Made by a program: the position numbers and the translations under genes
Part shown: positions 6,225 to 6,874 of the stretch, in pieces
Layout of the letters: each line of letters opens with the position of its first letter
Numbering within the stretch: the stretch's first letter is position 1
The notes under the pieces: model-generated
The model's input: the letters and a program-made list of their open reading frames with translations, nothing else
Databases searched by the model: none
What the model was told of the DNA's origin: nothing
Assembly (NCBI GenBank): GCA_900553285.1
Contig: USCX01000072.1
Coordinates: 1-6,874 of the forward strand
DNA length: 6,874 nt
Direction: 5' to 3'
Source: an uncultured Prevotella sp.
GTDB lineage: Bacteria; Bacteroidota; Bacteroidia; Bacteroidales; Bacteroidaceae

Positions 6225-6268
6225 AATCCCACCGCTGCCCCTCCCGACGGGGACGGCGGTGGGATTTT
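6225..6268 (+). terminator. Strong intrinsic terminator, shared by convergent genes
   Basis: AATCCCACCGC (6225-6235) pairs perfectly with GCGGTGGGATT (6256-6266). The stem continues inward through CCCC (6238-6241) with GGGG (6249-6252) around a small bulge, and the plus-strand side runs into TTTT (6265-6268). On the minus strand the stem is followed by a T-containing stretch, so it can also end the transcript of the MATE gene arriving from the right. Confidence 0.8.
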
Positions 6269-6314
6269 CCGTCGCAGCGGTAAGCCGGACTGTCACACCG
6301 GCCGTCCGCACCGC

Positions 6315-6874
6315 TCAGGCCGCCGCGCCGTCCAGCGAGGGGCGCAGCCGCAGTGTCTGGCGGAACTTCCAGGCGAAGAGGGCCGCCGCCGTGAAGAGCG
6401 ACACCGAGAAAGAGAGGAAAATGCCCGTTTCGCCCAACCCGAAGACAAACCCCATCAGGTAGCACGACGGGATGCCTATCACCACGTAGCTCACGAAAGC
6501 CACCCACATCATCGACATCACCTGTCCCGTGCCGCGGAGCGCATTGGCAAAGCATATCTGCGTGGCGTCGCCGAACTGGTAAAGCATGAGAGGCACAATC
6601 AGCCCGAGGGCGCACGCCACGACGGCCGGGTCGGCCGTGAACAGGCCGATGAACGTCTTCGCAAAGAGCAGGAACATCAGCGAGGCGCCCGCCGCCATCG
6701 TCAGCAGGATGTGGAAGCCCGCGCGGCCGGCCGTCCTCACGCGTTCCCAGTCGGCCGTGCCGACAAAGGTGGCGATGCGTATCGACGTGGCGGCGCCCAT
6801 GCTGTAGTAGAAAAGGAAACCCAGCGTGCCGATGGTCACCATCACCTGGTAGGCAGCCAGCTCGATGGCGCCGA
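6315..6874 (-). CDS. MATE-family efflux transporter (C-terminal part, cut by window edge)
   Basis: The minus-strand frame runs open from the right edge to a TGA at 6315-6317, so about 186 C-terminal residues are visible and the true start lies outside. The visible part begins IELAAYQVMVTIGTLGF and continues YYSMGAATSIRIATFVG, matching the second half of MATE (NorM/DinF-type) Na+ or H+ antiporters. The usual amphipathic stretch RVRTAGRAGFHILL, the FTADPAVV segment and QFGDATQICFANALRGTGQ follow. Several hydrophobic segments separated by short loops come before a basic tail (FRQTLRLRPSLDG). MATE proteins export drugs, dyes or metabolites across the inner membrane; the substrate cannot be read from this fragment. 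It is convergent with the secreted-protein gene and shares its terminator. Confidence 0.92.
   Translation of the reverse strand, partial: GAIELAAYQVMVTIGTLGFLFYYSMGAATSIRIATFVGTADWERVRTAGRAGFHILLTMAAGASLMFLLFAKTFIGLFTADPAVVACALGLIVPLMLYQFGDATQICFANALRGTGQVMSMMWVAFVSYVVIGIPSCYLMGFVFGLGETGIFLSFSVSLFTAAALFAWKFRQTLRLRPSLDGAAA

Noticed and set aside
5526..6311. A long minus-strand open frame (261 codons) antisense to the secreted-protein gene.
   Set aside because: It covers a gene with a clear signal peptide, crosses the strong terminator at 6225-6268, and its product is rich in His, Arg and Val without any domain pattern. Long antisense frames are common in GC-rich coding DNA.

Overview
This window looks like chromosomal core DNA from a GC-rich member of the Bacteroidota, most likely the order Bacteroidales. 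Three intergenic regions carry the Bacteroidota-type promoter signature (a -7 box TAnnTTTG with a TTTG-like -33 box), Shine-Dalgarno sequences are weak or absent, and the gene families are typical of gut or oral Bacteroidales: a FeoB probably fused to FeoA, a coiled-coil lipoprotein resembling the Bacteroides Cbp1 group, and a small secreted protein of unknown function. I cannot fix the genus. I see no phage, IS, CRISPR or other mobile-element signature.

Layout. (1) 1-2127 (+): ferrous iron transporter FeoB, open through the left edge and probably the C-terminal part of a FeoA-FeoB fusion. (2) 2128-2397: a gap with no supported gene but several strong inverted repeats, including a perfect 19-bp stem. 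(3) 2398-2470 (-): tRNA-Lys(UUU) with a recognisable promoter at 2496-2527. (4) 2544-3662 (-): AI-2E/PerM-family membrane protein. (5) 3663-3780: compact AT-rich divergent promoter region. (6) 3781-4512 (+): rsmI, the 16S rRNA C1402 2'-O-methyltransferase, whose promoter lies so close to the ATG that the mRNA is predicted to be leaderless or nearly so. (7) 4522-5397 (+): coiled-coil lipoprotein, 9 nt after rsmI and probably in its operon. (8) 5517-6185 (+): secreted protein of unknown function. (9) 6225-6268: strong terminator shared with the convergent gene. (10) 6315-6874 (-): C-terminal part of a MATE-family efflux transporter, cut by the right edge.

The genes do not form one pathway. FeoB imports Fe(II), tRNA-Lys and RsmI serve translation, and the other four products are envelope or exported proteins. 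The only likely multi-gene transcript is rsmI plus the lipoprotein gene, possibly extending to the secreted protein if the weak hairpins at 5396-5487 allow read-through.

I looked for a new biological system and did not find convincing evidence of one. The points most worth a second look are the predicted leaderless rsmI mRNA, the hairpin-rich gap between feoB and tRNA-Lys, and the two uncharacterised exported proteins downstream of rsmI.
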